Shown: positions 45,880 through 55,364, counted from the first letter of the stretch. The stretch is 64,000 nucleotides of DNA from Streptomyces atratus (GCF_900119365.1 NZ_FPJO01000001.1:462499-526498), one strand, 5' to 3'. The notes: generated by a model from the letters alone, not told the origin. A program made the numbers and translations.

Positions 45880-46730
45880 GCACGGCGACTCTGACACCCA
45901 CGCCCACGCCCACCGAGTCCGCCCGGGCGAAGACGGTCCACGACGAGGGCCGGATAGGGCTGCGGAACAACCTGCGCCACATCGGGGCGCTGGTGCGGCG
46001 CAACATGCTCCAGATCAAGAAGGATCCGGAGTCGATGTTCGACGCGCTCCTGACGCCCATCATCTTCACGCTGCTGTTCGTGTACGTCTTCGGCGGATCG
46101 GTCGGCGGCAGCATGGGCGGCGGCCGGCAGGAGTATCTGAACTACCTGATCCCCGGGCTGATGGCGATGATGGGCATGAACATCGCCATGGCGGTCGGCT
46201 CCGGTGTCAACGACGACTTCCGCAAGGGCGTCATGGACCGGTTCCGGACGATGCCGATCGCCCGTTCCTCGGTGCTCATCGCCAAGATCGTGGTCGAGCT
46301 GGGCCGGATGATGGTCGCCACCCTCATCCTGCTGGCCATGGGCTTCGCGCTCGGCATGGAGCTCCAGGAGTCGGTGCTCGGGCTGATCGGGGCGATCGCG
46401 CTGTCGGCCGTGTTCGGCGCCGCCATCATGTGGATCTTCATCCTGCTCGGGCTGACCATGAAGACGGCCCAGGCGGTTCAGGGAATGGGGATGCTCGTAC
46501 TGATGCCGCTCCAGTTCGGTTCCTCGATCTTCGCCCCGACGAAGACGATGCCCGGCTGGCTCCAGACGTTCACCGACTACAACCCGCTGTCCAACCTGGC
46601 CGACGCCGCGCGCGCCCTGATGATGGGCGGCCCGCTCGCCCACTCGGTCCTGGTGACGCTCGGCTGGACCGTGGTCATCACCGCGGTGATGGCCCCGCTC
46701 GCGGTCTCCAGGTTCCGCAAGAAGTCCTGA
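45876..46730 (+). CDS. DrrB-type ABC-2 exporter permease
   Basis: 284 residues from ATG 45876, which overlaps the ATPase stop. An N-terminal cytoplasmic region containing the coupling segment LVRRNMLQIKKDPESMFDAL precedes six membrane helices. Glycine-rich FGGSVGGSMGGGRQEYLNYLIPGLM and GVNDDFRKGVMDRFRTMPIARSSVL are typical ABC-2 signatures; FADYNPLSNLADAARAL-like sequence near the C-terminus is also standard. It forms the exporter with the preceding ATPase. The gene ends nine bases before the convergent AfsR-like gene. Confidence 0.93.
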   Translation: MSTATLTPTPTPTESARAKTVHDEGRIGLRNNLRHIGALVRRNMLQIKKDPESMFDALLTPIIFTLLFVYVFGGSVGGSMGGGRQEYLNYLIPGLMAMMGMNIAMAVGSGVNDDFRKGVMDRFRTMPIARSSVLIAKIVVELGRMMVATLILLAMGFALGMELQESVLGLIGAIALSAVFGAAIMWIFILLGLTMKTAQAVQGMGMLVLMPLQFGSSIFAPTKTMPGWLQTFTDYNPLSNLADAARALMMGGPLAHSVLVTLGWTVVITAVMAPLAVSRFRKKS

Positions 46731-46739
46731 CCGCCGGGG

Positions 46740-49700
46740 TCATTCCCGGTACGCGTCCACGAGGGCGGTGGCCTCCTCCAGGGAGAGGCCGCCGCCCTCG
46801 GCGTACGCGGTCTCGTAGGCGGCCCGGCCGAGCACGGCGACGGCCAGTGCCTCCGCCCGGGCCCAGTCGTCCCGCTCCATCGACGTCGGCACGTGACCCC
46901 GGGGCAGCAGCCCCCGGCCCGCCCCCAGCAGCCGGGCCGCGGTGGCGGCCCGCCGCTCGCCGCCGATGCCGGCCAGCGAGCGGGCGAGGGAGACGAGCTG
47001 GATGACGGACATCTGCGGCGCCACCAACTGCGACAGCCGGTCGTGGGACCGCTCCAGCGCCACCAGGCCCCGGGGCAGCGCCTCCGCGTACAGCCCGTCC
47101 TGGTTGTCCAGCCAGGACAGCGCGCCCAGCACCACCCCTTCGAAGATCGCCATGGTCTCGGGGTGGAACTCCTCGCGCAGCACGGCCAGTTGCTCGCGCG
47201 CCTCACCGGTGCGGCCGCCGCGCCCCAGCCACATGGCCAGATGGAGCCGGGCCATGGACCTGGCGTCGTGCCCCTCGACGACCACCTCGCGCAGGATCTC
47301 CTCGCCCTCGGCGCCGCGGTCCATCTCGGTGAGCACGGCCGCGTATCTGGTGCGCAGGACCGCCACCTGGGAGGGTGCGCCCAGCTCCTTCGCGTAGCCG
47401 ATGGCGACCTGGTAGTCCTCGGCCGCGCGCGCGTGCTCGCCCCTGCGCTCGTTGGCCTCGGCCCGTGCCGAGAGCGCTTCCGCGACGCCCCAGTCGTCAC
47501 CGATCCGGCTGAAGAGCTCCAGGCTCTCGTCGGCGTCCGTGCGCGCCTCGCCCGCCCATTCGGGCCGGTTGGCCAGCACGTTGGCCCGCGTCTGGAGGGC
47601 CCCGGCGAGCTCCCATTCGTAGCCGAAGTCCCGGCAGGCGCGGACCGTTTCGTCCAGCAGCTCGCGCAGCCTGCCGGTCTCCCCGACGAGCATGACCGCG
47701 AAGAACCAGAGCGATGCCGGGACCCGGCAGGTCTGCGGCTGACCGGCCCGGTAGGTGTTCGCGATGACCCGCAGCCGGGCCATGCTCGCCTCGTCGGTCC
47801 ACCTCTCCGCGGCGTGGTCCATGCTGACCAGCCGGATCAGGCCCGCCTGGCGGCGTGCCTCCTGGAGCAGCTCGGGCCCCATGGGCGGCGGTGCGTCGGT
47901 GCAGCGTTCGTGGATGGAGGGCGCGGGCTCGGCGGGCGGGGCGAAGGGGTCGGGGCCCAGCGCGGCGGCGGCGTCGGCCCAGTGCAGCGCGTCGCCGCTC
48001 AGGTTGCGCATCTGCCAGTACCAGCACAGCGAGAGCACCATGCAGAGCGCCTCCTGCTCGTCGCGGGCGGCGACGGCGCTGCGCAGGGCGGTGCGGATGT
48101 TCTCGTACTCGCGCTGGAGGAGTTCGATGGCGGACCGCTGTCCGGCGCCGCGGAGCCGGGGCTCCGTGGTGCGGACCAGTTCCCGGAAGAACACCAGGTG
48201 GCGCCGGACCACGGGGTCCCGCTCCGCCGCCTCGTCGAGCCGGGCGGCGGCGTACTCGCCGACGGTCTCCAGCAGCCGGTAGCGCATCTCGCCGTCCTCG
48301 GCGGGCGCGGCCACGACGAGCGATTTGTCGACGAGGGAGCCGAGCAGCCCGGCGACCTCGCGCGCGCCCTGCGGCCCGTCCGCGCAGACCGCCTCGGCGG
48401 CGGTCAGGGTGCAGCCACCCGCGAAGACGGAGAGCCGGCGCAGCACGGCGCGTTCGGGTTCGTCGAGCAGGTCCCAGGACCAGTCGACGACGGCACGCAG
48501 GGTCTGCTGCCGGGGCAGGACGGTGCGGGCACCGCTGGTGAGCAGGCGGAACCGGTCGTCGAGCCGGTCGGCGATCTGGCGCGGGGTGAGCATCCGCAGC
48601 CGGGCGGCGGCGAGTTCGATGGCGAGCGGCAGTCCGTCGAGGCGGCGGCAGATCTCCGCGGCGGCGGCCGCGGTCGCCTCGTCCGCGTCGGTCCAGAAGC
48701 CCGGCCGGGCGGCGGCGCCGCGTTCGGCGAACAGGCGCAGCGCCATCGGGTCGGGCAGCGGTTCGACGGGGCGGACGAACTCGCCCGGCACGCCGAGGGG
48801 TTCACGACTGGTGGCGAGCACGGTGAGGTGCGGGCAGTGGGCGAGCAGGTGGTCGGCGAGCGCGGCGGCGGCCCCGACGAGGTGTTCGCAGTTGTCCAGG
48901 AGCAGCAGCATGCGGCGCCGGGAGCAGTGCTCGGTGAGGCGTACGAGGGGGTCGTTCGCGATTCCCTCGGCGGCCCTGAGCTCCTCGGCGCCTGCACCGC
49001 GCAGCACGGTCTCGCGGGCGCCGAGCGCGGTCAGTACGGCCTCCGGCACCGCCTCGGGGTCGTCGACGGGGGCGAGTTCGGCCAGCCAGACGCCGTCCGG
49101 CCAGGCGGGCGCGGCGGATTCGGCGGTCTCCTGGGAGAGCCGGGTCTTGCCCGCGCCGCCGGGGCCCAGGAGGGTGACGAGACGGGCGTGCGAGAGGTCC
49201 TCGCGCAGGGTGTCGATGTCGCCCTCGCGCCCGACGAAGCTGGTGAGCCGGGCCCGGAGGTTGCCCTGCCGTGCGGTGCGGGCGGGCGGGGCGGGCGGGG
49301 CGGCCGGTGCGGGCGGGCGCGCCGGGTCCTGGCGGAGCAGCTCGGCGTGGAGCGAGCGCAGTTCGGGTCCGGGGTCGGTGCCGAGGCGGTCGGCGAGCAC
49401 GGTGCGGACCTCGTCGTAGGCGGCCAGTGCCTGGGCCGTGCGCCCGGCGTCGCGCAGGGCCCGCATCCGCAGCGCCTGAAGGGGTTCGTCGATGGGGTGC
49501 TCGGCGCACAGGGCGACCAGTTCGGGCAGGGCCTCGTCCGCGCGGCCGAGCGCGAGGGCCGCGCGGAGCCTGTTGCGGCGGGCTTCCAGGCGCCGGGCCT
49601 CCCAGCGGGCCGCGACCGCGTCGCGGTCGGGCAGATCGGCCAGGACCGGCCCGCCCCACAGGCCGAGCGCGTCGTCGAGCACGGCCTTGGCCTTCGCCGG

Positions 49701-50045
49701 GTCGTCCTCCTCCAGCGCCCGTGCGCCCTCCCCCGCGAGCCGTTCGAAGCGGTGGAGGTCGATGGCGTCCGGCTCGGCGGCCAGTCGGTAGCCGCTGTCC
49801 GCGGAGAGGACCGCGTCGTGGCCGACGGCGCGCCGGAGCCGGCCGACGAGCGCATGCAGGGCGCCCACCGCGTCGGCGGGCGGTTCGCCGTCCCACACCT
49901 CGTCGACGAGCACGGCGGCGGGGACGGTGCGTCCGGGGCGCAGCGCGAGGACGGTGAGCAGGGCGCGCAGCCGCGCCCCGCCGAGGGCGATGGCCGTGCC
50001 GTCGTCGCGGAGTGCCCGGGTCGTTCCGAGGATGCAGTAGCGCAC
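46740..50045 (-). CDS. AfsR/SARP-type regulator with BTAD, STAND ATPase and TPR domains
   Basis: 1101 residues from GTG 50045, nine bases after a GGAG; ATG 50081 is an alternative that adds 12 residues. Domains: OmpR-type wHTH at about 1-90 (RYCILGTTRALRDDG, LVDEVWDGEPPADAVGALHALVGRLRR); BTAD at about 95-245; a Pro/Ala linker; NB-ARC ATPase with P-loop LLGPGGAGKTRLSQE near 290 and Walker B LLLLDNCEHLVGAA near 385; winged helix; then TPR-type helices to the C-terminus. It is a large transcription activator of the AfsR class. It converges on a drug-type ABC exporter but the target genes are not evident. Confidence 0.9.
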   Translation of the reverse strand: MRYCILGTTRALRDDGTAIALGGARLRALLTVLALRPGRTVPAAVLVDEVWDGEPPADAVGALHALVGRLRRAVGHDAVLSADSGYRLAAEPDAIDLHRFERLAGEGARALEEDDPAKAKAVLDDALGLWGGPVLADLPDRDAVAARWEARRLEARRNRLRAALALGRADEALPELVALCAEHPIDEPLQALRMRALRDAGRTAQALAAYDEVRTVLADRLGTDPGPELRSLHAELLRQDPARPPAPAAPPAPPARTARQGNLRARLTSFVGREGDIDTLREDLSHARLVTLLGPGGAGKTRLSQETAESAAPAWPDGVWLAELAPVDDPEAVPEAVLTALGARETVLRGAGAEELRAAEGIANDPLVRLTEHCSRRRMLLLLDNCEHLVGAAAALADHLLAHCPHLTVLATSREPLGVPGEFVRPVEPLPDPMALRLFAERGAAARPGFWTDADEATAAAAAEICRRLDGLPLAIELAAARLRMLTPRQIADRLDDRFRLLTSGARTVLPRQQTLRAVVDWSWDLLDEPERAVLRRLSVFAGGCTLTAAEAVCADGPQGAREVAGLLGSLVDKSLVVAAPAEDGEMRYRLLETVGEYAAARLDEAAERDPVVRRHLVFFRELVRTTEPRLRGAGQRSAIELLQREYENIRTALRSAVAARDEQEALCMVLSLCWYWQMRNLSGDALHWADAAAALGPDPFAPPAEPAPSIHERCTDAPPPMGPELLQEARRQAGLIRLVSMDHAAERWTDEASMARLRVIANTYRAGQPQTCRVPASLWFFAVMLVGETGRLRELLDETVRACRDFGYEWELAGALQTRANVLANRPEWAGEARTDADESLELFSRIGDDWGVAEALSARAEANERRGEHARAAEDYQVAIGYAKELGAPSQVAVLRTRYAAVLTEMDRGAEGEEILREVVVEGHDARSMARLHLAMWLGRGGRTGEAREQLAVLREEFHPETMAIFEGVVLGALSWLDNQDGLYAEALPRGLVALERSHDRLSQLVAPQMSVIQLVSLARSLAGIGGERRAATAARLLGAGRGLLPRGHVPTSMERDDWARAEALAVAVLGRAAYETAYAEGGGLSLEEATALVDAYRE

Positions 50046-50250
50046 CGGCCTATTCTCCGTGACCGGGACCGGGATGGGCACACGTGTCCGGCCGCACCCC
50101 TGTGCGCCGCGTTCCGGGATCGCTCGTCATGCCCCCACCCTTTCCGGAACCACCGCCCCGGCGCGAGACGTTTGTGACGTGTCGGCGGTACGGTCGGGCT
50201 CGCCGCCCGCCGCTCGGTCCCCCTTCCGGCCGCCCGTCAGGAGTTCGCCG

Positions 50251-51057
50251 ATGACCACCGCAAGCGCCCGCAGCGACCGGCGGATCAGCCCGGTCTTCCT
50301 CGGGATCGTCGCCGTGGCGGCGGTGTCGGGCTGGGCGGTGTGGACGGGCACCGGATATCCGTACGGGCTCGCGGTCTTCGTCTTCGTCACGGCGGCATGG
50401 GTGGTCTCGCTCTGCCTCCACGAGTACGCGCACGCCCGTACCGCGCTGCACAGCGGGGACATCTCGGTCGGCGCGAAGGGGTATCTCACCCTCAATCCGC
50501 TCGCCTACACGCACGCCCTGCTCAGCATCGTGCTGCCGGTGCTGTTCGTGATCATGGGCGGGATCGGGCTGCCCGGCGGCGCCGTCTTCATCGAGCGGGG
50601 GCGGATCCGGGGGCGCTGGAGGCACAGTCTGATCTCGGCGGCGGGCCCGCTGACGAATGTGCTGTTCGCGCTGGTGTGCACGGCTCCGTTCTGGCTGCAC
50701 GCGCTGGACGGCGTCCCGAGGGAGTTCCGGTACGCGCTGGCGTTCCTGGCCCTGCTCCAGGTCACCGCGGCGATCCTGAACTTCCTGCCGGTCCCCGGGC
50801 TGGACGGGTACGGGCTGATCGAGCCCTGGCTGTCGTACCGGATCCGGCGCCGGGTGGAGCCGTTCGCGCAGTTCGGACTGCTCGCGGTGTTCGGCGTGCT
50901 GTGGATCCCGGAGGTCAACCATGTCTTCTTCGACCTGGTCCACGGCGTGCTGGACTCACTGGGCGTGAGCGGCCTGGAGACGGAGTGCGGCCGCGCCGCC
51001 TACCGGTTCTGGGAGAACTGGAACGAGGAGTATCCGGTCTGCGCGGTCAGCCCGTAG
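50251..51057 (+). CDS. Site-2 protease-like (M50) membrane metallopeptidase
   Basis: 268 residues from ATG 50251 with CAGGAG upstream. Multi-span membrane protein with a zinc-binding HEYAH motif (SLCLHEYAHARTALH, about residue 53) and the third ligand motif NFLPVPGLDGYGLIEPWL near 180. A conserved segment GGAVFIERGRIRGRWRHSLISAAGPLTN lies between. These are the features of the SpoIVFB/S2P group that cleave substrates within the membrane. The substrate is unknown. It is divergent from the AfsR-like gene. Confidence 0.9.
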   Translation: MTTASARSDRRISPVFLGIVAVAAVSGWAVWTGTGYPYGLAVFVFVTAAWVVSLCLHEYAHARTALHSGDISVGAKGYLTLNPLAYTHALLSIVLPVLFVIMGGIGLPGGAVFIERGRIRGRWRHSLISAAGPLTNVLFALVCTAPFWLHALDGVPREFRYALAFLALLQVTAAILNFLPVPGLDGYGLIEPWLSYRIRRRVEPFAQFGLLAVFGVLWIPEVNHVFFDLVHGVLDSLGVSGLETECGRAAYRFWENWNEEYPVCAVSP

Positions 51058-51069
51058 GAGCCACCCGCC

Positions 51070-51243
51070 TCATTCGGCGGTCCGCGCCCGCTGCCGGCGC
51101 AGGTAGAACCACGCCATGTTGGACGAGAGCCCGGCCAGCAGCACCCAGACGATCCCGAGCAGGCTGCCCTGGACGAACGAGATCACGGCCGCGACGACCG
51201 CCAGGACACAGACGGCGATGGCGTAGAGAGCGAGTCGGGGCAT
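51070..51243 (-). CDS. Small two-helix membrane protein, 57 aa
   Basis: ATG 51243, preceded by GGAG, to TGA at 51070-51072. The product begins MPRLALYAIAVCVLAVVAAV and continues with a second hydrophobic stretch (LLGIVWVLLAGLSSNMAWFY), ending in the basic tail RRQRARTAE. Two membrane helices fill the protein, with the C-terminus likely cytoplasmic. Codon use and the ribosome site are those of a genuine gene, and I recall near-identical small proteins in other streptomycetes. The function is unknown. It is convergent to the M50 gene with a gap of 12 bases. Confidence 0.75.
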   Translation of the reverse strand: MPRLALYAIAVCVLAVVAAVISFVQGSLLGIVWVLLAGLSSNMAWFYLRRQRARTAE

Positions 51244-51367
51244 GGCGGGCGGCTCCTGTCGGGGGTGATGCGCGGTCCCGTCCAGTGTCCCCCATGCCCC
51301 TTTTCGCTCGCCGCAGGGTGGGTCCGCGAGCGGGCCCGGCCCGGACGCCGGTGGTGGCCGGTCCGGC

Positions 51368-52078
51368 TCAGACGTCGGTGGTACGGAGCCCGGCGTGCGC
51401 CTTGTAGCGGCGGTTGACCGAGATCAGGTTGGCGACCAGCGACTCGACCTGGTGCGCGTTGCGCAGCCGTCCGGCGAAGATGCCGCGCATGCCGGGGATC
51501 CGGCCCGCCAGCGCCTGTACGAGGTCGGTGTCGGCGCGGGCCTCGCCCAGCACCAGCACATCGGTGTCGATCTCCTCGACGGTCTCGTCCTGCAGCAGCA
51601 CCGCCGAGAGGTGGTGGAAGGCGGCGGTGACCCGGGACTCCGGCAGCAGGGCGGCGGCCTGCTCGGCGGCGCTGCCCTCCTCGGGCTTCAGCGCGTAGGC
51701 GCCCTTCTTGTCGAAGCCGAGCGGGTTGACGCAGTCGATGACGAGCTTGCCCGCGAGTTCGTCCCGCAGCGACTCCAGGGTCTTGGCGTGGCCGTCCCAC
51801 GGCACGGCGACGATCACGATGTCGCTGCGGCGGGCGCACTCCGCGTTGTCCGCGCCCTCCACGCCGTGGCCCAGCTCCTCGGCGGCGCCGCGCGCGCGGT
51901 CGGCGGCCCGGGAGCCGATGATCACCTGCTGCCCGGCGCGGGCGAACCGGTAGGCGAGGCCGCGTCCCTGGGGTCCGGTGCCACCGAGCACGCCGACAGT
52001 CAGCCCGGAGACGTCGGGGAGGTCCCAGGGGTCCTTGGCGGGGGGCTTGGCCGCGCTGTCACTGCCATTCGTAGTCAT
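51368..52078 (-). CDS. npdG: F420-dependent NADP reductase (NADPH:F420 oxidoreductase)
   Basis: 236 residues from ATG 52078. After a 25-residue variable tail comes a Rossmann fold: LTVGVLGGTGPQGRGLAYRF and the NADP-binding VIIGSRAADRA. Further F420/NADP motifs: SDIVIVAVPWDGH, VIDCVNPLGFDKKG, AFHHLSAVLL and LRNAHQVESLVANLISVN. It exchanges electrons between NADPH and the deazaflavin F420 used in actinobacterial redox and antibiotic pathways. It stands alone, divergent from the hypothetical gene at 52198. Confidence 0.9.
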   Translation of the reverse strand: MTTNGSDSAAKPPAKDPWDLPDVSGLTVGVLGGTGPQGRGLAYRFARAGQQVIIGSRAADRARGAAEELGHGVEGADNAECARRSDIVIVAVPWDGHAKTLESLRDELAGKLVIDCVNPLGFDKKGAYALKPEEGSAAEQAAALLPESRVTAAFHHLSAVLLQDETVEEIDTDVLVLGEARADTDLVQALAGRIPGMRGIFAGRLRNAHQVESLVANLISVNRRYKAHAGLRTTDV

Positions 52079-52197
52079 GGCTCCGACATTACTGCCCGCC
52101 ACGGAGCGGGCCCCGGTGTCACCCCTCTTTCCCCGTTCGGCTGGTCCGGAGCCGTTCTCCGGTGCCGGGCGGGGCTCCTCGGGCATGATGCCGGGCC

Positions 52198-52800
52198 ATG
52201 GATGCCGTACGCGTGGCCCTGCTCCGTGAAGTACTCGCCGGGACCGAGTGGCCCGCCGCGACCCGGCGGTTCGCCGGGGCGCTGAGATCCTCCGTCGTCC
52301 CGCACGGCGGCGGTCTGCTGCTGGTGGGGACGGCGGCGTACGAGCCGTGGCACCTGGCGGCCCATCTGGTCGACGAGTCCACCTGGTCCGGGCTGCCGGA
52401 GCTGGCCCCCACCCTGGTACGCCACCGGGTGGAGCCGGGCGGCCCCGCGCATCTGGCCGTCGGTCTGGGCCGGATCGAGGCGGCCGGGCGGGGCGAGACG
52501 CTGCTCCTGGTGGCCCCGGAGCGGCCCGGCGCGGGGCTGCTGGAGCGGGTGCACGACGCGCGGCGCGCCGGGGCCACGGTGCTCTCGCTGAACGACGGCG
52601 ACCCGGAGGTGCGCGGGCTCGCCCACGAGACGCTCACGGTGACCGGCGGCGACGACGTGGACCTGGACACCGTGCAGCATCTGGTGAGCGCGGCGGCCGG
52701 GGAGAACAGCGCCCCCGCGCCGCGCGGCCGCCGCGGCTTCCGGGACCGGCTGTCCCGGCTCGCCGATCAGCTGACGGCGCCGCCTCCTGCCCGCTGGTGA
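52198..52800 (+). CDS. Conserved hypothetical protein, 200 aa
   Basis: Start ATG 52198, 119 bases from the divergent npdG. Soluble, with no signal peptide or membrane segment. Alternating hydrophobic strands and helices (GGGLLLVGTAAYEPWHLAAHL, GETLLLVAPERPGAGLLERV, GATVLSLNDGDPEVRGLAHETLTV) suggest an alpha/beta fold, somewhat like the sugar-isomerase (SIS) layout, but no catalytic motif is recognised. The C-terminal 30 residues are basic (RGRRGFRDRLSRLADQL). It is probably in an operon with the MFS gene 69 bases later. Confidence 0.65.
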   Translation: MDAVRVALLREVLAGTEWPAATRRFAGALRSSVVPHGGGLLLVGTAAYEPWHLAAHLVDESTWSGLPELAPTLVRHRVEPGGPAHLAVGLGRIEAAGRGETLLLVAPERPGAGLLERVHDARRAGATVLSLNDGDPEVRGLAHETLTVTGGDDVDLDTVQHLVSAAAGENSAPAPRGRRGFRDRLSRLADQLTAPPPARW

Positions 52801-52869
52801 CAGCCCGGGGCCGGCCCGCCGCGGAAATTCCGTTGCGACGGCCCCCGCGGCGCCGGAGCATGGCCTTCC

Positions 52870-54171
52870 GTGACTTCTGCCCCGTCCCCGGCCTCCCGGC
52901 TGGCCGCCCTGCTGCCCGATCTCTCGCCCCTGCGCTCCTCCACCGACTTCCGGCTGCTGTGGATCCAGGGCGTGGTGACGTACTTCGGCAGCTTCATGGC
53001 GATGATCGCGCTGCCGCTCCAGATCAAGGAGCTGACGGGTTCGCCGCTGGCCGTCGGTGTGATGGGCGCGGTCGAGCTGGTGCCGCTGGTGGTCTTCGGC
53101 CTGTACGGCGGGGCGCTCGCGGACGCCGTGGACCGCCGCAAGGTGATCCTGGCCACCGAGGCGGGGCTGGGGCTGCTCGCCCTGGTGCTCCTGGTCAACG
53201 CGGCGCTGCCCACCCCGATGCTCTGGCCGCTCTACCTGGTGGCGGCCGGGGTCTCCGCGCTTGCCGGGCTCCAGCGGCCCGCGCTGGACTCCCTGATGGC
53301 CCGGATCGTGCCGCACGAGCAGCTGACCGCGGCCGCCGCGCTGAACTCGCTGCGCTGGCAGTTCGGCGCGATCACCGGCCCGGCGGTGGCGGGGCTGGTG
53401 GTCGCCTACGCCGGGCACGCCACGGCGTACACGGTCACGGTGGCCACCTTCGCCGTCTCCGTGCTCCTGTGTCTGCGTCTGGCGCCCGCGCCGCCCGCCC
53501 GGGACAACGCGAAGCCGTCGCTGCGCGGCATCGTGGAGGGCGCGAAGTACGCCTGGAGCCGGCCGGTGCTGCTGGGGACGTACGCGGTCGACATGGCCGC
53601 GATGTTCTTCGCCTTCCCGAACGCGATCTTCCCGTTCCTGGCGGACGACCTGCACGCCGACTGGTCGCTGGGCCTGATGTACGCCGCGGACTCGGTCGGA
53701 TCGCTGGTGCTGGGGCTGACCAGCGGCTGGACGTCGCGGGTGCGGCGGCACGGGCTGTTCGTGGTGTTCGGGGCCGCGGTCTGGGGGCTGGCGATCGCGG
53801 GGGCCGGGTGGTTCGGCAATGTGTGGCTGGTGCTGGTCTGCCTGGCGGTGGCGGGCGCGGGCGACATGCTCAGCGGACTGGGCCGCTCCACGATCTGGAA
53901 CCAGACGATCCCGGAGGAGCTGCGGGGCCGGCTGGCGGGCATCGAGGTGCTCTCGTACAGCGTCGGCCCGCAGCTGGGTCAGGTGCGGGCCGGTGCGATG
54001 GCGGGCTGGACGGGGACCCGGTCGGCGATCTGGAGCGGCGGCGTGGCCTGCGTGGCCTCGGTCGCGCTGCTCGCGGCAGCGCTTCCGAAGCTGCTCACCT
54101 ACGACTCCGAGACGGACGAGGACGCGCTGCGCAGACGGGAGTCCAGGGGGTCCAGCCCGTCCGCGGCCTGA
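52870..54171 (+). CDS. MFS exporter (EntS-like/MFS_3)
   Basis: 433 residues from GTG 52870, twelve bases after GGAG. Twelve predicted membrane helices. The start DFRLLWIQGVVTYFGSFMAM and VFGLYGGALADAVDRRKVIL (motif A) are typical of the enterobactin-exporter-like group. LQRPALDSLMARIVPHEQLTAAAALNS and RGRLAGIEVLSYSVGPQLGQ are further family signatures. It probably exports a siderophore or other small molecule; no biosynthetic genes are nearby. A strong hairpin follows the stop. Confidence 0.9.
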   Translation: MTSAPSPASRLAALLPDLSPLRSSTDFRLLWIQGVVTYFGSFMAMIALPLQIKELTGSPLAVGVMGAVELVPLVVFGLYGGALADAVDRRKVILATEAGLGLLALVLLVNAALPTPMLWPLYLVAAGVSALAGLQRPALDSLMARIVPHEQLTAAAALNSLRWQFGAITGPAVAGLVVAYAGHATAYTVTVATFAVSVLLCLRLAPAPPARDNAKPSLRGIVEGAKYAWSRPVLLGTYAVDMAAMFFAFPNAIFPFLADDLHADWSLGLMYAADSVGSLVLGLTSGWTSRVRRHGLFVVFGAAVWGLAIAGAGWFGNVWLVLVCLAVAGAGDMLSGLGRSTIWNQTIPEELRGRLAGIEVLSYSVGPQLGQVRAGAMAGWTGTRSAIWSGGVACVASVALLAAALPKLLTYDSETDEDALRRRESRGSSPSAA

Positions 54172-54178
54172 GAAACGG

Positions 54179-54205
54179 GCCCCCGGGAGGCGGGAGCCCG
54201 GGGGC
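54179..54205. terminator. Perfect hairpin between convergent genes
   Basis: GCCCCCGGG at 54179-54187 pairs perfectly with 54197-54205 around a nine-base loop. It lies 8 bases after the MFS stop and 13 bases before the stop of the convergent small gene, so it probably serves both. Confidence 0.8.
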
Positions 54206-54217
54206 GGGTGGCCCCGG

Positions 54218-54448
54218 TCAGGCCTCCGGATCGCGCGGTGTGCCCCCGTCGTGCCACTTGGGGTCGTTCTCCCACTCCAGGTTCCGCTCCCGTGCGGTGT
54301 CCATGGCGTGCTGGGCCTCCTCGCGGGAGGTGTACGGCCCGAAACGGTCCTTGGCCGGGCACTCGGGGCCCTCCTCGACCTTGTGATGCTCCAGGCAGTA
54401 GTACCACTCGCCCGGCTTGCCGACCGTGCGCTTCTTGAACAGGGCCAT
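54218..54448 (-). CDS. Conserved small soluble protein, 76 aa
   Basis: ATG 54448 follows AAGGAG at good spacing. The product starts [20 protein letters not shown] and contains a pair of Cys ([15 protein letters not shown]) spaced with two His, which might bind zinc. The middle [21 protein letters not shown] resembles SPOR/SH3-like small folds in which residues flank FGPY. It is conserved in actinobacteria as far as I recall but has no known function. Divergent from map, with about 58 bases between the starts. Confidence 0.75.
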   Translation of the reverse strand: MALFKKRTVGKPGEWYYCLEHHKVEEGPECPAKDRFGPYTSREEAQHAMDTARERNLEWENDPKWHDGGTPRDPEA

Positions 54449-54493
54449 CAGCGGCTCCTTCCCTCGGGGCCATGCTGCCCCAAGCGCGCTGGT

Positions 54494-54499
54494 TAGACT
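54494..54499 (+). promoter_or_regulatory. -10 element of leaderless map
   Basis: TAGACT ends seven bases before the A of ATG 54507. There is no ribosome binding site upstream of that ATG, so the mRNA probably starts at the coding sequence itself. Confidence 0.6.
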
Positions 54500-54506
54500 C
54501 GCTGAC

Positions 54507-55364
54507 ATGTCTGGCCAGTCGCTGCTCGCACCCGGGGAGATCACTCCCATCCGCTCCGTGCCCGGAAGGATCCGCCGCCCCGAATACGTGGGCAAGCCGG
54601 GCCCCACCCCGTACACCGGTCCGGAGATCCAGGACACCGACACCGTCGAGCGCATGCGCATCGCGGGCCGGATCGCCGCGCAGGCGATGGCGGAGGCCGC
54701 GAAGCACATCGCCCCGGGCGTCACGACGGACGAACTCGACCGGGTCGCCCATGAGTTCATGTGCGATCACGGCGCGTACCCGTCGACGCTCGGCTACCGC
54801 GGATTCCCCAAGTCGCTCTGCACCTCGCTCAACGAGGTGATCTGCCACGGCATCCCGGACTCCACGGTGCTGCGCGACGGCGACATCGTGAACCTCGACG
54901 TCACGGCGTACATCAACGGTGTGCACGGCGACAACAACGCCACGTATCTCTGCGGAGACGTGGACGAGGAGTCCCGGCTGCTCGTGGAGCGCACCGAGGA
55001 GTCGCTGAACCGGGCCATCAAGGCGGTCCGGCCGGGGCGGCAGATCAATGTGATCGGGCGGGTCATCGAGTCGTACGCCAAGCGCTTCGGCTACGGCGTG
55101 GTGCGGGACTTCACCGGGCACGGGATCAGTTCCTCGTTCCACTCCGGCCTGATCATCCCGCACTACGACAGCCCGCACGCGACCACCGTGATGCGGCCCG
55201 GGATGACGTTCACCATCGAGCCGATGCTGACGCTGGGCAGCCATGACTACGACATGTGGGACGACGGCTGGACCGTGGTGACGAAGGACCGCAAGCGCAC
55301 CGCGCAGTTCGAGCACACGCTGGTGGTGACGGAGACGGGCGCCGAGATCCTGACGCTCCCGTAG
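54507..55364 (+). CDS. map: Type I methionine aminopeptidase
   Basis: 285 residues from ATG 54507. The N-terminal extension ([20 protein letters not shown]) carries the proline-rich motif seen in MetAP1c enzymes of actinobacteria. The catalytic pita-bread fold follows with metal ligands in [16 protein letters not shown] (two Asp), [12 protein letters not shown] (His), FTIEPML (Glu) and [10 protein letters not shown] (Glu). The substrate His is in EVICHGIPD. It removes initiator Met from nascent proteins in the cytoplasm. Streptomycetes have more than one map; this one stands apart from the ribosomal operon. A rho-independent-type hairpin follows. Confidence 0.95.
   Translation: MSGQSLLAPGEITPIRSVPGRIRRPEYVGKPGPTPYTGPEIQDTDTVERMRIAGRIAAQAMAEAAKHIAPGVTTDELDRVAHEFMCDHGAYPSTLGYRGFPKSLCTSLNEVICHGIPDSTVLRDGDIVNLDVTAYINGVHGDNNATYLCGDVDEESRLLVERTEESLNRAIKAVRPGRQINVIGRVIESYAKRFGYGVVRDFTGHGISSSFHSGLIIPHYDSPHATTVMRPGMTFTIEPMLTLGSHDYDMWDDGWTVVTKDRKRTAQFEHTLVVTETGAEILTLP

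Noticed and set aside
46893..50177. 1094-codon plus-strand frame opposite the AfsR-like gene
   Set aside because: Antisense shadow; Gly/Val/Gln-rich composition without motifs, while the minus strand encodes clear BTAD and ATPase domains.
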